Origin: Owenia fusiformis | Taxonomy: Eukaryota; Annelida; Polychaeta; Sabellida; Oweniidae | Direction of reading: 5' to 3' | DNA length: 64,000 bases | Assembly (NCBI GenBank): GCA_903813345.2 | Contig: CAIIXF020000012.1 | Location: forward strand, 12,942,932 to 13,006,931 | Shown: positions 25,601 through 36,826 of the stretch, in pieces | Position numbering within the stretch: position 1 is the stretch's first letter | Layout: each line of letters begins with the position of its first letter | Notes under the pieces: generated by a model | What the model was told of the DNA's origin: nothing | The model's database searches: none | What the model saw: the letters and a program-made list of their open reading frames with translations, nothing else | Program-made: the position numbers and the translations under genes

Positions 25601-28600
25601 GGGACTGGGGCACAAAACAGGTGGTTTGTCACCCTTAACAGCATCAAAACTGTACTGGGCCTTTTCTATTCCAACCATGCTGTTTGGGGCACCAGTTATA
25701 AATTACCAAGCGTCAGATGTTGAAAAGCTTGAATTGACTCATAGGGAGATTGGCAAACGTATCCAATTTTTCCCCAAAACCTCAGCCAATCCTAGTGCAA
25801 CGATGCCGTTGGGATGGTTGTCAATAGACGGCTATATTACAGTGTTGCAGATGATGTATCTCTGGAGTTTACTTAGGTTTAATAATATTTACAGGGATAT
25901 AACTATAACACGGTTAGTAAAGATGTTTCATGTCACTTATGACAACCATGCCGATATTTTCTCTCCTATCCGGCGCATTTTCCTTAAGACCAAAATGCTA
26001 GGAATTGAAAATCTGGTTAAAAATGCGCTGGACTCTGGATATCTTCCGTCGAAGAGGTCATGGAGACTGCAAATTGTCAATGCTGTAAGATCCGTCGAGG
26101 TCAAGCAATTTTTCTTGCAATGCTCATGTTATGGCAAACTTTTATACCTACGTGACTATGTCACAGACTTAAAACCTTGCATATGGTGGTTGATTTGTCA
26201 GAAATATCCTAAATGTCAAAGCCAGTGTAAAACTATGATGCAATTGATAGTACCCCACACACTAATTAGTCACAAACTTTAAAACTTGTTTTGAACACTT
26301 TCCCCTTATTGAATCATGATGAAATTTCACATGGACAAACTATAAACACTTTCCAACACTCAGATTTTTTTGATTTGCATGAATTTTAATTTTCAAATTT
26401 TTACAGTCATTTAAGATGAAGCACCAATTTCGCATTTTTTCACATTTTATGCTATATTTATGTATATTTGGCTTAATTCTTTGAGATGTACAAATTGAAA
26501 CACTTGGATAAACTTTAACATCAACAACTTTTTAAGTAGTTTTCTACTTACTGTCATACATTACATTACTGTCATATGTATTTCAAATTTTTAATAACTG
26601 GTGGATAGCATTATGAAGACAGTGGTTCATGTCTTTGTGTAGATTCATATACGCTTTCCGGGCCACTGGAATACATGGCGGGCATCTTTGGCTCTGTTTC
26701 TCCTGTTTTTCACCCGGCTTGCCACTTTACTTCCTGCAACGCGTCTATTGAAATCTTTACCAGTAGCTCTCTTTTTGTAGAATTCCTTAAAGGCATGAGG
26801 GTTGTTTCTCATTTCAAACAGCGCGTCATTGAGAGCAAGTAAACAAAATCCTGATTACATGCTCAGCTGTAATATCACAGTCGCAGTTTGTGAAGGTATC
26901 TCTCACAAAGAGGAATGCAGATGACTCCGTGGTCAAGAAGTTTGCAATTGCATCTGAAGCCAGGAATCGATATCTTGGTGGTCCAGGACTTCACCGGCTT
27001 TTACCTAGGGGGTCAACCCTAGTTTGGGATAGATTAGGATGCTAAGGGAGGGCCCTGAATCCATGCAAACAGCATTACAATCCTGAAGTCAGGGTAAAAT
27101 TAGAAGAAAATGGTGTAAACGTAGTGATGCTACCTCCAAAGGGCCATCTTCTTAATCCTTGTGAGCTCTTCAACAATAGCATCCAACAAAAAGTATCACG
27201 GTGGCATCCCCCTGGCATGAATATGGCCACTCAATTGTAGGCCCCCGATCCTTTGAGGAATGTTTACTTGCTCTCAATGACGCGCTGTTTGAAATGAGAA
27301 ACATGCCCGCCATGTATTCCAGTGGCCCGGAAAGCGTATATGAATCTACACAAAGACATGAACCACTGTCTTCATAATGCTATCCTCCAGTTATTAAAAA
27401 TTTGAAATACATATGACAGTAATGTAATGTATAGCAGTAAGTAGAAAACTACTTTAAAAGTTGTTGATGTTAAAGTTTATCCAAGTGTTTCAATTTGCAC
27501 ATCTCAAAGAATTAAGCCAAATATACATAAATATAGCATAAAATGTGAAAAAATGCGAAATTGGTGCTTCATCTTAAATGACTGTAAAAATCTGAAAATT
27601 AAAATTCAAGCAAATCAAAAAAATCTGAGTGTTGGAAAGTGTTTATAGTTTGTCCATGTGAAATTTCATCATGATTCAATAAGGGGAAAGTGTTCAAAAC
27701 AAGTTTTAAAGTTTGTGACTAATTAGTGTGTGGGGTACTATGTAACGCCCATGTATTAAATACGAACAACTTCAATGGTTCAAAACGATGTATATTGTGT
27801 AACCTCTGTGAAACTGAAACAATTGAACATTTTATATTAAGATGCCCTATGTATGAACCATATAGGCATAACATATTTGAAGCCCTTGGCTGTCGTGGTG
27901 ACAGTATGGGTGTTATTATGAAGAAAGTTTTAGGTCTCTCAGATGTTTCATGTGAGACGTTAATAATTGTATCATCATGTGTACACAAAATGTACAATCA
28001 CAGAGCCAACCTGGTGGCTCTGCTTGACACATAATTTCTCTATCACTTTATTTTCATGTTTTCCAAAACAACAACTTTTTTATCACATAATTTAATCTTA
28101 TCCTTGTATTTTATATTTTATATGTAAACCATATGTATACTAAAATGTATTCTCTCATATAAATGAGGCAATAAATATACAATACAATACAATAAAATGA
28201 CAGTCATTCATCTAGATTTTTGTAATGTGGGGTTGAGCATGGAAATATTTTGATTTTTTCCCAGGAAATACACGAATCGAGTCAGATTTATTTTTATTTA
28301 CCAAAATATTGAAGAGATGTGCAATTTACTTGTGTATGGAATTAGAATACAACTTCCAGTTGGCAAATTTTAGCTTTGAAATGACCGAAAAGAGAAAAAT
28401 GACAAAAAAGGAAATACCGGAGGAAATGAAAATGTACTGGATGAAAGCCATCCTGAATTAACAAGCTTGCGTCCGTTACATTTTTTATTTCGCCCGGTAT
28501 TTTTAAAATTTCGTCACTTTTCTTTTATCGATCACTTTTAAGCTTAATTTTGAAGATTGGAGGCTGCATTGTTAGTTCATAAGAAAATTGCATATCTTGT

Positions 28601-31600
28601 CAATGAAATGGTAAATAAAAAGAAATATAACTTGATTCGTGTGTTTACTGAAAAACAATCAAAATATTTATGTACTTAATCAAAGAGAAACTAGATGGAT
28701 AGCTGTAATTTTATAAGAATTGGATATTCCCCAATGTACTGGGAACCTGATGGGCCTGTTTTTAGCTAAGGACACACTGTAAAACGATCACAAACGACCG
28801 AGTAAAATTACACCTACCTCTCTCTGGATAAAAAATGGAGGTCCGCGTCCAGTATTTCCAGTTGTACCAGACGAAAATACTGGGCGCGTTTCTATCTACT
28901 GAGTTTAAGCATTTTTATTGTTACGTTTTCCGATGGTTTGCTGAGGTATTGTGTGTTAATTATGCAATGATAATATAATTACTCTACAAGTATTATTCTT
29001 GTTATATAGTTATTTAACATTTATATAATTAAATTATATTTGACAAAATATGTATATGTTAATATAAACAAGCCGGGGCAATTAGAATTAACAGATTAAT
29101 GAGTTACCAGCAGTTCATGTATGCATTCGCCGGACTCTAGACAGCGAAGACGATTCCTTCTTTTTTCGCATTGGTTTGCTAAAATCAACGTTTATTTAAC
29201 AGATTATAAAAATCGAGTACAAATTCTAAGATTGTGACCATATTCAGGCAACATCACAAAATCACAAGAATGATCTTTTGTTATATCTCCAAAAAGCATA
29301 GAAACGAGGAATCTAGGGATTGATACATGGCCATGTGATATTTTGTTGGTCATGTTGGTAGAAAACGTAAGCTAAAATGAAATGTAATATTCCCGAAGCT
29401 AGAATTTCAAAGTACACTGAAGTACAATTATTAGTAATTCAACGTGGGTATTCTTCGCAAAAACATAAGTTGTTATTAGAGAAACAAACGAATGAAAGAA
29501 TCTTGTTATTAAATCATAATTGACTACCACACATTTTTGATCATCTCTTTATGAATGTGACTCTCCGTGGAGCCATGTATTTTCAAAATAATACTGTCTA
29601 CATATTGAGTATGACATTACTATTGGCTCTAGATAGTATCATCAATAGGCTACATTACCCAAATATAGAACACTCTACTATACCTTGCACTTGGTGTTCA
29701 TGAGCAACCCATTTGGCTTATTGGTAATGATTGTGTTATTTCTTTTATTTGTCTGTTCCTTCTTAATGGTTTATCGGATGACTACTAGATGTTAATAAGG
29801 TACTTTCGAAAATATACTATACAAAACAATAAGACAAACAGAGTACTGTATCTTACGTATTTCTAGGGGTTATGTCATCATGATAAACCATGACATCTCA
29901 ATTCTTCTCAGCCCTGAGATGCATGTTTCAGGTGAAACAGAAAGATGCTATGAGTATCAGAATGGGGTTAGGTATAGTAGAGTGAAAAGTGGGTAATGTA
30001 TCAAGGGTAGAAGGTTAGTTTCGCGTTTTAGCATGGAAGGGAGCATCTCGAACCCGGATCTCGAATGATCAATTGGATAACTTACTGTATTTGAACAGTT
30101 AAGCTGTGACCCCCCTCCCTCCCCCTCATAACTGTGTTTGAGAAATATTGATATGCGTTACTTCATAGGTCACACTATATTTAACATAATATGTAACGCG
30201 GTTAAGGTAAAAGTAAAATAGTATAGATTAGGTTCATGTAAAATAACATACTCATCTTGTACACGATCTCCGTATTGATCTTTGCATATTTACTATGCAT
30301 CTTCAGTCGTTCAAATTCTACTTCACGTGCCTTGAAGATACTCTTAACCTTGTCTTCCGCCCTGAAAATTATATTCTGATTTACATGGCCAATCCATTTC
30401 GGTTTTCTAGTGTCTGGTGTAATATCTTCACTTTAAGTATAATAACTATGGAGTTGATTGCGTCAGATATTCTGAGAATATAGTTAATAAAGTCGACTAT
30501 ACTATGTAATAGATATATAACTAAGTCACGTATATATTAATCTGAACTAAAGATCACGCATCGTGTTGCGTTAAAACACGAATATAAAGGCACATTAGAC
30601 TTCACCCATCGCTCCATACTTCCTTGTGTTGTGCTTGGTTCGTGAGAGATGAACTTTGCTTTGGCGTTGGTATAGAGGTGTCGGAGCGGGACCAGAATTT
30701 GGCTATAAATACGTGGAGAAATGCACCACTGTGTAGAACACTGTGGAGACACTTGTGCATTTTACATTTGATATATATTCATGTCTGGCATTTCAATTTT
30801 TTGTATTGTAAATTCCTAAATTAAGCGCTCAGTTTGTGATTTTGGATTTTAAAAAGGTAAATTGTGCGATTTTTGTTTTTCATTAAATGTTAATACAAAT
30901 AGACTTTTACTGAGACGTTTATTCAAATATAGTATATACCTAGTGTTTTCACGTCAAGCAATTCAATAAATTATCTGTGAATTTTCTGCGCAGCTTGTAA
31001 AATGTTGCACTCGTCATGGTATTATACAAAAAGTTGATGCGCGCAGAGCAATGCAAAAATTTGTCATGCGTCATGAGTATTACTTTGCTGTAAATGTTAT
31101 TTGACATTGTTAAAGCAATTTGAACGTAAATCGGTTCCAAGTAATGGAAATGCAACGATTAAATTGTGATATGTTTGTTTGAAATGATATGAGAGATTAT
31201 TAAAGAAAATTGTAATGTTATTCATTCTTAATGTCATATTACATTAATAGAAGCACTTTAGATTTAAAACATTTCTTCTTTAATCCTTGAAGGACTTTTG
31301 TTAAAGTTACAAATTCCAATAAAGGTCTTTACTCTTAAACACTTCCCACTTGAAATAATTTCCCAGTAGTCAAGCGCGATATGCTGCTAAACCAATGCTG
31401 CTGCTATTTATACCCCCGCCGAGGCAACGCTCTCATGCGCAGAACGCCGCTATACCAACGCTCGCATTACCGCTAAACAAACGCTAGCTACCGCTCGCAA
31501 CCGCTTAACCAACGCTAAAGCAACCCCGGCTTCAGCGGTGCACCGCTAAGCCAACGCCCATGTTTTTGTTTTTTTCCCCATTTTGTGCGCGTTGACGAGC

Positions 31601-33831
31601 GTTGATGAATTTTTTCAACGTTCAAGGAACGCTCCAGCAACGTCCGGGCGGTGTGACCGGGCCTTTACCCAAACGCTCCTACATGCACGACGGAGCGTTA
31701 CATTTACGCGGAAACGCTCCGAAGCGAAATAAAATGGCGGCTAATGAAGATTCTACTATGACCGTAAGTATTGTTTCTCTCGTTTCTCTTACATATCATA
31801 TGTCATGGTGAAATATTATGTACCATTCGATGAACAATACCGTGAGCAAAGATCTTATTTATTCAACTTCTGGTGGTAAACTGTTATTTGCTTGATCAAA
31901 GCTCCGTAGTGTAGATCGAACGAATCTGAAGATGACGATTTGACCATAAATTACGAATTAAACTAGTATTTCTATGAAAACGTTAATCTTTCTGTTTAAG
32001 TAGTAGATCACAAACTCGTATATTCTCATTTCCTAAAATCCCAGTCCAAATCCATTACTTGTTCTCGAGAAATCGCTTGTTTTCTTCTAAACGCTCCGTC
32101 GATTTAGACCACAATTTTAGAAACGCTCTTACCATTTTGTTTTGATATCATTTTCAAATTATTAGAGTTCCGAATCGAATCTATCTCTCAAAAACGTGTT
32201 GTACTTGTTAGGCAAATTGAAACATCTGAACCTGGTGGTGCTAAACGTGCAACTAGCTGATTAAAGCCTATACATTAGATGATGTCATGCCTACATATGT
32301 GCTAAATCATAAAACTATAGAAAAAACGAAAAGTTATAAGTGAATTAATCTCTCTTCTATTGATGCCAAGGGGTATAATAGATATTTTCTTTCTTTTCCT
32401 GAAAAGGAAAGGCAAGCTATATATTTCCTTAACTGATCTAGACTACCGGAGCGTTTCCAATTCACTGTGTTAACCACATCGGAGCGTTTCTTGAATATGA
32501 GAATGTCATCATTTTTAAGACTGGATTTTCGGTCATCAAATCACTATTACGATGATGTATGGTGCGTTGAAGCATTAAAATTTGACTAAAATATACGTTG
32601 GTGCTTTAATCTTGGCTCAACTAATCACATGTATCGACAAAGGGGTTTTGACCGGTAGAATGACAAACACGTTTTTGAATTTTGATAACTATACTGCTTC
32701 GTACAGCTCTTCCTAATTGCTTCAAACGTCAACAGCCAGCCACGTACAGCATGAATATCACACCCATCGAATGGTATACTCGAAATATGTAACTCATACC
32801 TCTTATTCCCATTATTGGGGAAATTGTCAGACGGCTCATCATTCCCGCCAGACAGTTTTCCTACTCCGGAGCGTTTCTTTATTTAATTTCAGCAATGAAA
32901 CGCTCCGTCGTGCATGTAGGAGCGTTTGGGTTTTCCACCGTGGTGTTGCTCTATTGAGTCTACCAAACTGAATTTTACGCCCCATAGCACATGGGAATTA
33001 TGTATATTCACTGATAAATCTTTACAATAGCTCTGGTTTATAGTTTTATTACCCTTGTTCAATAGGAAACTTGTCAGCGGTCTTAAATGGCACACTCTTT
33101 TTGGCACTAAAGAGCATGTGACTTTGTACCTTCCCCAAGATCGGTAGTGCAGTACTGTATGAACGTATGAGATGCTTTCAATTTCTTACCCTACTATCAC
33201 ACCAAACTAGTTTTCACTACGTTCTTGAAAACGTGCTTCAACTGTGTACGAGCGAGTAAGAACGGGTTTGGTGTGATAGGGGGGTTAACTAGTAAAATAA
33301 ATATACAATTTATGTAAATTAAAGGTTGGTGGTGTTTCCATATGCTACACTTCTAAATAAGTGTGTGTAGTAAATGTACATAAATATAAATACAAATATG
33401 CGAGTAAAACTAAAATGTATTGGCTGCTTAAGATATAATCGTTTGTTGCCAAAACGTGAGGCTGCCGCGTTGACGTTGCAACTACCAATCAACAAAATGT
33501 ACCAGAAAGCAGATTTTCCTATTAAGAAATAACAGAATAACAGAAATTAAATGTAGTTTATATGGTTACAGTATGGAATGTATGCTAGAAGAAATGAGAT
33601 TAAGAGAATAATAGTGTATTAAGATTGATATTGTTCTGATAAACAAAATGTATGTAATAATATTGAAAGAATTACCAACCTGTAAAGGCGCTCTTCGATT
33701 CCTTGAAGTTTCTGATCCAATTCATTTGTGTAACCCCCGTCCAAGCGCATATGCCTCCATCTGAATCTCGGTTCATTTGCACCAGCAACAAGTGCAACAA
33801 ACACAAAAACTAAACAGGTATACGTATTCAT
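22698..33831 (-). CDS. Hemoglobin linker-chain-like secreted protein, copy 2 (intact)
   Basis: Six exons: 33680-33831, 30252-30361, 29108-29178, 24468-24525, 23332-23518, 22698-22938, with intron phases 2, 1, 0, 1, 2 and GT/AG borders throughout. The coding length is 819 nt, 272 residues. Residues 1-18 are a signal peptide (MNTYTCLVFVFVALVAGA). Residues 40-88 are charged and helical, a likely coiled coil. Residues 91-130 are one LDLa module (Cys 91, 100, 106, 113, 119, 130; CDGHVDCADGSDE). Residues 131-272 form the C-terminal domain, with cysteines at 151, 164 and 250. The start is the first ATG of the signal peptide. In annelids, proteins of this layout bridge globin dodecamers in the hexagonal-bilayer extracellular hemoglobin; assignment here rests on architecture. 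The stop overlaps AATAAA (GAATAAAC), implying a very short 3' UTR. Intron 3 holds nested transposons and intron 1 a 1.5 kb element, yet all splice sites are preserved. Alternative: another secreted LDLa protein family. Confidence 0.7.
24060..24430 (+). mobile_element. LINE 3'-end fragment in linker copy 2 intron 4
   Basis: An open frame at 24076-24312 encodes a reverse-transcriptase-type terminal zinc finger (CRQCKNEIGDEFHFLFKC) and about 60 further residues to a TAA stop. About 100 bases later comes an AATAAATAAATAAAG-type tail. This is the standard end of a 5'-truncated non-LTR insertion. It is a different family from the other LINE pieces in the window, judged by finger spacing and tail. 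Confidence 0.65.
24822..28195 (+). mobile_element. Non-LTR retrotransposon (RT plus zinc finger), split by a DNA transposon
   Basis: An open frame at 24822-26282 encodes a reverse transcriptase fragment: ATLDISKAFDTVWLDGL, NVMQGVHQGGVLSMLFYQLY and the catalytic SYADDMTII. No ATG context or endonuclease is present, so the copy is 5'-truncated. After a 1.5 kb insertion the frame resumes at 27741 with CILCNLCETETIEHFILRC, the terminal zinc finger, and stops at 28034. The 3' end is a short ATACA repeat (28176-28193). Removing the insertion with one TA rejoins the frame exactly. The motif style suggests the Jockey/I/CR1 side of the non-LTR tree rather than L1; the clade is uncertain. Confidence 0.8.
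26250..27738. mobile_element. Tc1/mariner-like foldback with TA target duplication
   Basis: The ends are GTACCCCACACACTAATTAG and its inverse, flanked by TA at 26248-26249 and 27739-27740. The inverted arms run about 450-590 bases (26250-26843 against 27263-27738), with about 120 bases in the left arm absent from the right. The middle contains a frame with VVMLPPKGHLLNPCELFNN (about 27117-27175), resembling the LPPYSPDLNPIE segment of DDE transposases, and no full transposase. An inverted duplication of the 3' part of a Tc1/mariner-type element fits. It interrupts the retrotransposon in frame-restorable fashion. Confidence 0.75.
28890..29107. other. Intron 3 remainder of linker copy 2
   Basis: AT-rich intron sequence between the nested transposons and exon 3 (29108-29178). 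Nothing recognisable. Confidence 0.4.
29179..30251. other. Intron 2 of linker copy 2, no further gene
   Basis: About 1.07 kb against 193 bp for the same intron in copy 1. No coding frame and no clear terminal repeats were seen; the added sequence is unexplained. Confidence 0.4.
31400..32945. mobile_element. AAACGCTCCG-repeat TIR element in linker copy 2 intron 1
   Basis: CCCAAACGCTCCTACATGCA followed by CGACGGAGCGTT at about 31669 is mirrored at 32897-32935, giving terminal repeats of about 40 bp. The motif AAACGCTCC, or its inverse GGAGCGTTT, recurs in between (about 31713, 32088, 32122, 32447, 32478, 32868). A GC-rich block at 31400-31600 holds many AACGCT and ACCGCT repeats. Copy 1 intron 1 is only 556 bp and lacks all this. 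A short ATG-led frame at about 31733-31762 ends at an excellent GTAAGT donor, perhaps a first exon. No transposase is visible. Confidence 0.55.
33187..33287. mobile_element. 100-bp miniature of the GTTC/ACGT-rich family
   Basis: TACTATCACACCAAACTAGT on the left and GGTTTGGTGTGATAGGGGGG on the right bound little more than the two terminal repeats. It is an internally deleted relative of the elements at 2051, 34009 and 35582. Confidence 0.75.
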
Positions 33832-34008
33832 AACAGATAAATATTAATGAACTGTACACATTCTCTCTCTTATGTGACTGGATAACCAACTGAGCAACGA
33901 AAGTCAAAAGTTTTAAAGTCCATTTTTTAATAAGATATTGATGACGTAATTTGTCTTAAGGTTACAATATTCTATTTTGGAATTGGCCTGCTTACAGGCC
34001 AATTCACA

Positions 34009-34896
34009 CCTATCACACCAAACTAGTTCTTACCCGTTCTTGACAGTCCTACGAAAACGTCGTAAAACGGGTTCAATCTGGCTGTGGTCGGGAAATATGT
34101 CTAAAATGATTAGCTACTTCGTTAATAAACAGTCTTCAATACGTCCATCTCATTCGCAGTTCGTTCAGGTCGCACCACGTCGGTGTGCAACGTCGTATAA
34201 CGCACCCCTTAGTCTAAAAGGTCATCATGACCTGATTACAGAACAGTATGGTCGCCATCGAATTTTGAATCGATTCAAAATTCGAAATCACATTCCCCGT
34301 CCTGGAAAGTCTATGAAGTTCGTAAACAAACCGTATAACGTTGTAGCTACGTTCATTCCGTTCGCACACAGTTTTAAAACCAGTTTTGAAGAACGCAGTG
34401 GCATTTTGTTTGGTGTGATAGCTATATTTTTGCCAACTCGTTCATAAGCAGTCTTAAAAACGTTCTTAATCAGTTTAAACCCGTTCGCAATTAGTTCACC
34501 TCGTTCTCAATACGTCCTCAGACAGTGCAACTCGTTGTTAAAAAGTTCCTAGTAGCTACCTCGTTCATAAACAGTCTTTAATACGTTCTTAGTCAGTTTA
34601 AACCCGTTTGCAATTAGTTCTACCTCGTTCTCAATACGTCCTCAGACTGTTCAATCGTTGTAAAAACGTTCCTAGTAGGATTGAAGTACGACGGTTCCGT
34701 TCGTAGTACGTCCAGCTCGTCGTTAGTACGTTGTCACTCATTCTAATTGTAGAACGTATCGATCACGAGAACATTTTGAGCATGTTCTAAGTTCTAGAGG
34801 ACCTACCCGGTGCTAAGTACGTCCAGTCTTTTCGTACACAGTTGAAGCGCGTTTTCGAGAACGTAGTGAAAACAAGTTTGGTGTGATAGTAGGGTT
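34009..34896. mobile_element. GTTC/ACGT-rich TIR element, copy 2
   Basis: Bounded by CCTATCACACCAAACTAGTT and the inverse GTTTGGTGTGATAGTAGGGT. It is closely similar to the copy at 2051-2858, with an extra internal segment around 34440-34620 that repeats GTTCATAA...CAGTCTT. The 156-codon frame at 33977-34447 is repeat-derived and I do not consider it a gene. Confidence 0.7.
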
Positions 34897-35581
34897 AAGA
34901 AAGTCGGAACTAGAAATCTTATAGAGGCACTGATGAAGGCGTTTTTGACCTTTTAAAGTTACCAAGATATAAAATCGGGAAAATGTCATGGGTTAAATCC
35001 TGTCATTTTGGAGATGATTTTGAAAAAATGACTCAATTTGAAGCAATTTTAAATACATTAACATTACTTTCGATCAGAAATATCGATTTTTAACACCATT
35101 CGCGCACCATTGACGTTTAACCGTGAAAAGTTCCAAATAACCGATCTGAAAAATTGACATTTTTATATTTTGAAGGGGACTGCTGGTCAACAACAAAAGG
35201 TCACATCTCAAATCAAATATCAGACATGAACTCCTGGCAACTAAGGAAGACTTTTTTTTTATAAAATCAAACTTTATTAATAAACATATTTTACATTACA
35301 TGCATACAATAAGATAAAATACAATTATAGAAATTTCAAGTTACATTACATCTTTCTGATCATTATTTCATTATCAAAAATAGCTTTTACATTACTAGCT
35401 GTATTGACCCTTTTTTTAAATCATGTATAGCTTTTTTAATTACCAATGTTTTAAGTAAATCTTCTTTTTTAACAATTGCATTTCCAATTCTTAAATTTTT
35501 TAATAAGATATTGATGACGTAATTTGTCTTAAGGTTACAATATTCTATTTTGGAATTGGCCTGCTTACAGGCCAATTCACA

Positions 35582-36469
35582 CCTATCACACCAAACTAGT
35601 TCTTACCCGTTCTTGCCAGTCCTACGAAAACGTCGTAAAACGGGTTCAATCTGGCTGTGGTCGGAAAATATGTCTAAAATGATTAGCTACTTCGTTAATA
35701 AACAGTCTTCAATACGTCCATCTCATTCGCAGTTCGTTCAGGTCGCACCACGTCGGTGTGCAACGTCGTATAACGCACCCCTTAGTCTAAAAGGTCATCA
35801 TGACCTGATTACAGAACAGTATGGTCGCCATCGAATTTTGAATCGATTCAAAATTCGAAATCACATTCCCCGTCCTGGAAAGTCTATGAAGTTCGTAAAC
35901 AAACCGTATAACGTTGTAGCTACGTTCATTCCGTTCGCACACAGTTTTAAAACCAGTTTTGAAGAACGCAGTGGCATTTTGTTTGGTGTGATAGCTATAT
36001 TTTTGCCAACTCGTTCATAAGCAGTCTTAAAAACGTTCTTAATCAGTTTAAACCCGTTCGCAATTAGTTCACCTCGTTCTCAATACGTCCTCAGACAGTG
36101 CAACTCGTTGTTAAAAAGTTCCTAGTAGCTACCTCGTTCATAAACAGTCTTTAATACGTTCTTAGTCAGTTTAAACCCGTTTGCAATTAGTTCTACCTCG
36201 TTCTCAATACGTCCTCAGACTGTTCAATCGTTGTAAAAACGTTCCTAGTAGGATTGAAGTACGACGGTTCCGTTCGTAGTACGTCCAGCTCGTCGTTAGT
36301 ACGTTGTCACTCATTCTAATTGTAGAACGTATCGATCACGAGAACATTTTGAGCATGTTCTAAGTTCTAGAGGACCTACCCGGTGCTAAGTACGTCCAGT
36401 CTTTTCGTACACAGTTGAAGCGCGTTTTCGAGAACGTAGTGAAAACAAGTTTGGTGTGATAGTAGGGTT
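35582..36469. mobile_element. GTTC/ACGT-rich TIR element, copy 3
   Basis: The tandem-duplicated twin of the element at 34009-34896, displaced by exactly 1,573 bp and almost identical. It arose by segmental duplication rather than transposition. Confidence 0.75.
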
Positions 36470-36826
36470 AAGAAAGTCGGAACTAGAAATCTTATAGAGG
36501 CACTGATGAAGGCGTTTTTGACCTTTTAAAGTTACCAAGATATAAAATCGGGAAAATGTCATGGGTTAAATCCTGTCATTTTGGAGATGATTTTGAAAAA
36601 ATGACTCAATTTGAAGCAATTTTAAATACATTAACATTACTTTCGATCAGAAATATCGATTTTTAACACCATTCGCGCACCATTGACGTTTAACCGTGAA
36701 AAGTTCCAAATAACCGATCTGAAAAATTGACATTTTTATATTTTGAAGGGGACTGCTGGTCAACAACAAAAGGTCACATCTCAAATCAAATATCAGACAT
36801 GAACTCCTGGCAACTAAGGAAGACTT

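Larger units (their letters stand above)
24641..28889. mobile_element. Terminal inverted repeat element enclosing a LINE
   Basis: Left arm 24641-24820 and right arm 28711-28889 are inverted copies with scattered mismatches; both include CAGTATTTTCGTCTGGTAC and TCTCTCTGGAT. The arms enclose a 5'-truncated LINE starting at the inner edge of the left arm, plus about 500 bases of non-coding DNA at 28197-28710. The simplest reading is an older DNA element invaded by a LINE. Terminal duplications are not clear. Confidence 0.6.

Noticed and set aside
33977-36020. Two 156-codon open frames (33977-34447, 35550-36020) with almost identical proteins
   Set aside because: They lie in the motif-array transposon and its tandem duplicate; identity follows from the recent duplication, and the related element at 2051 does not preserve the frame.
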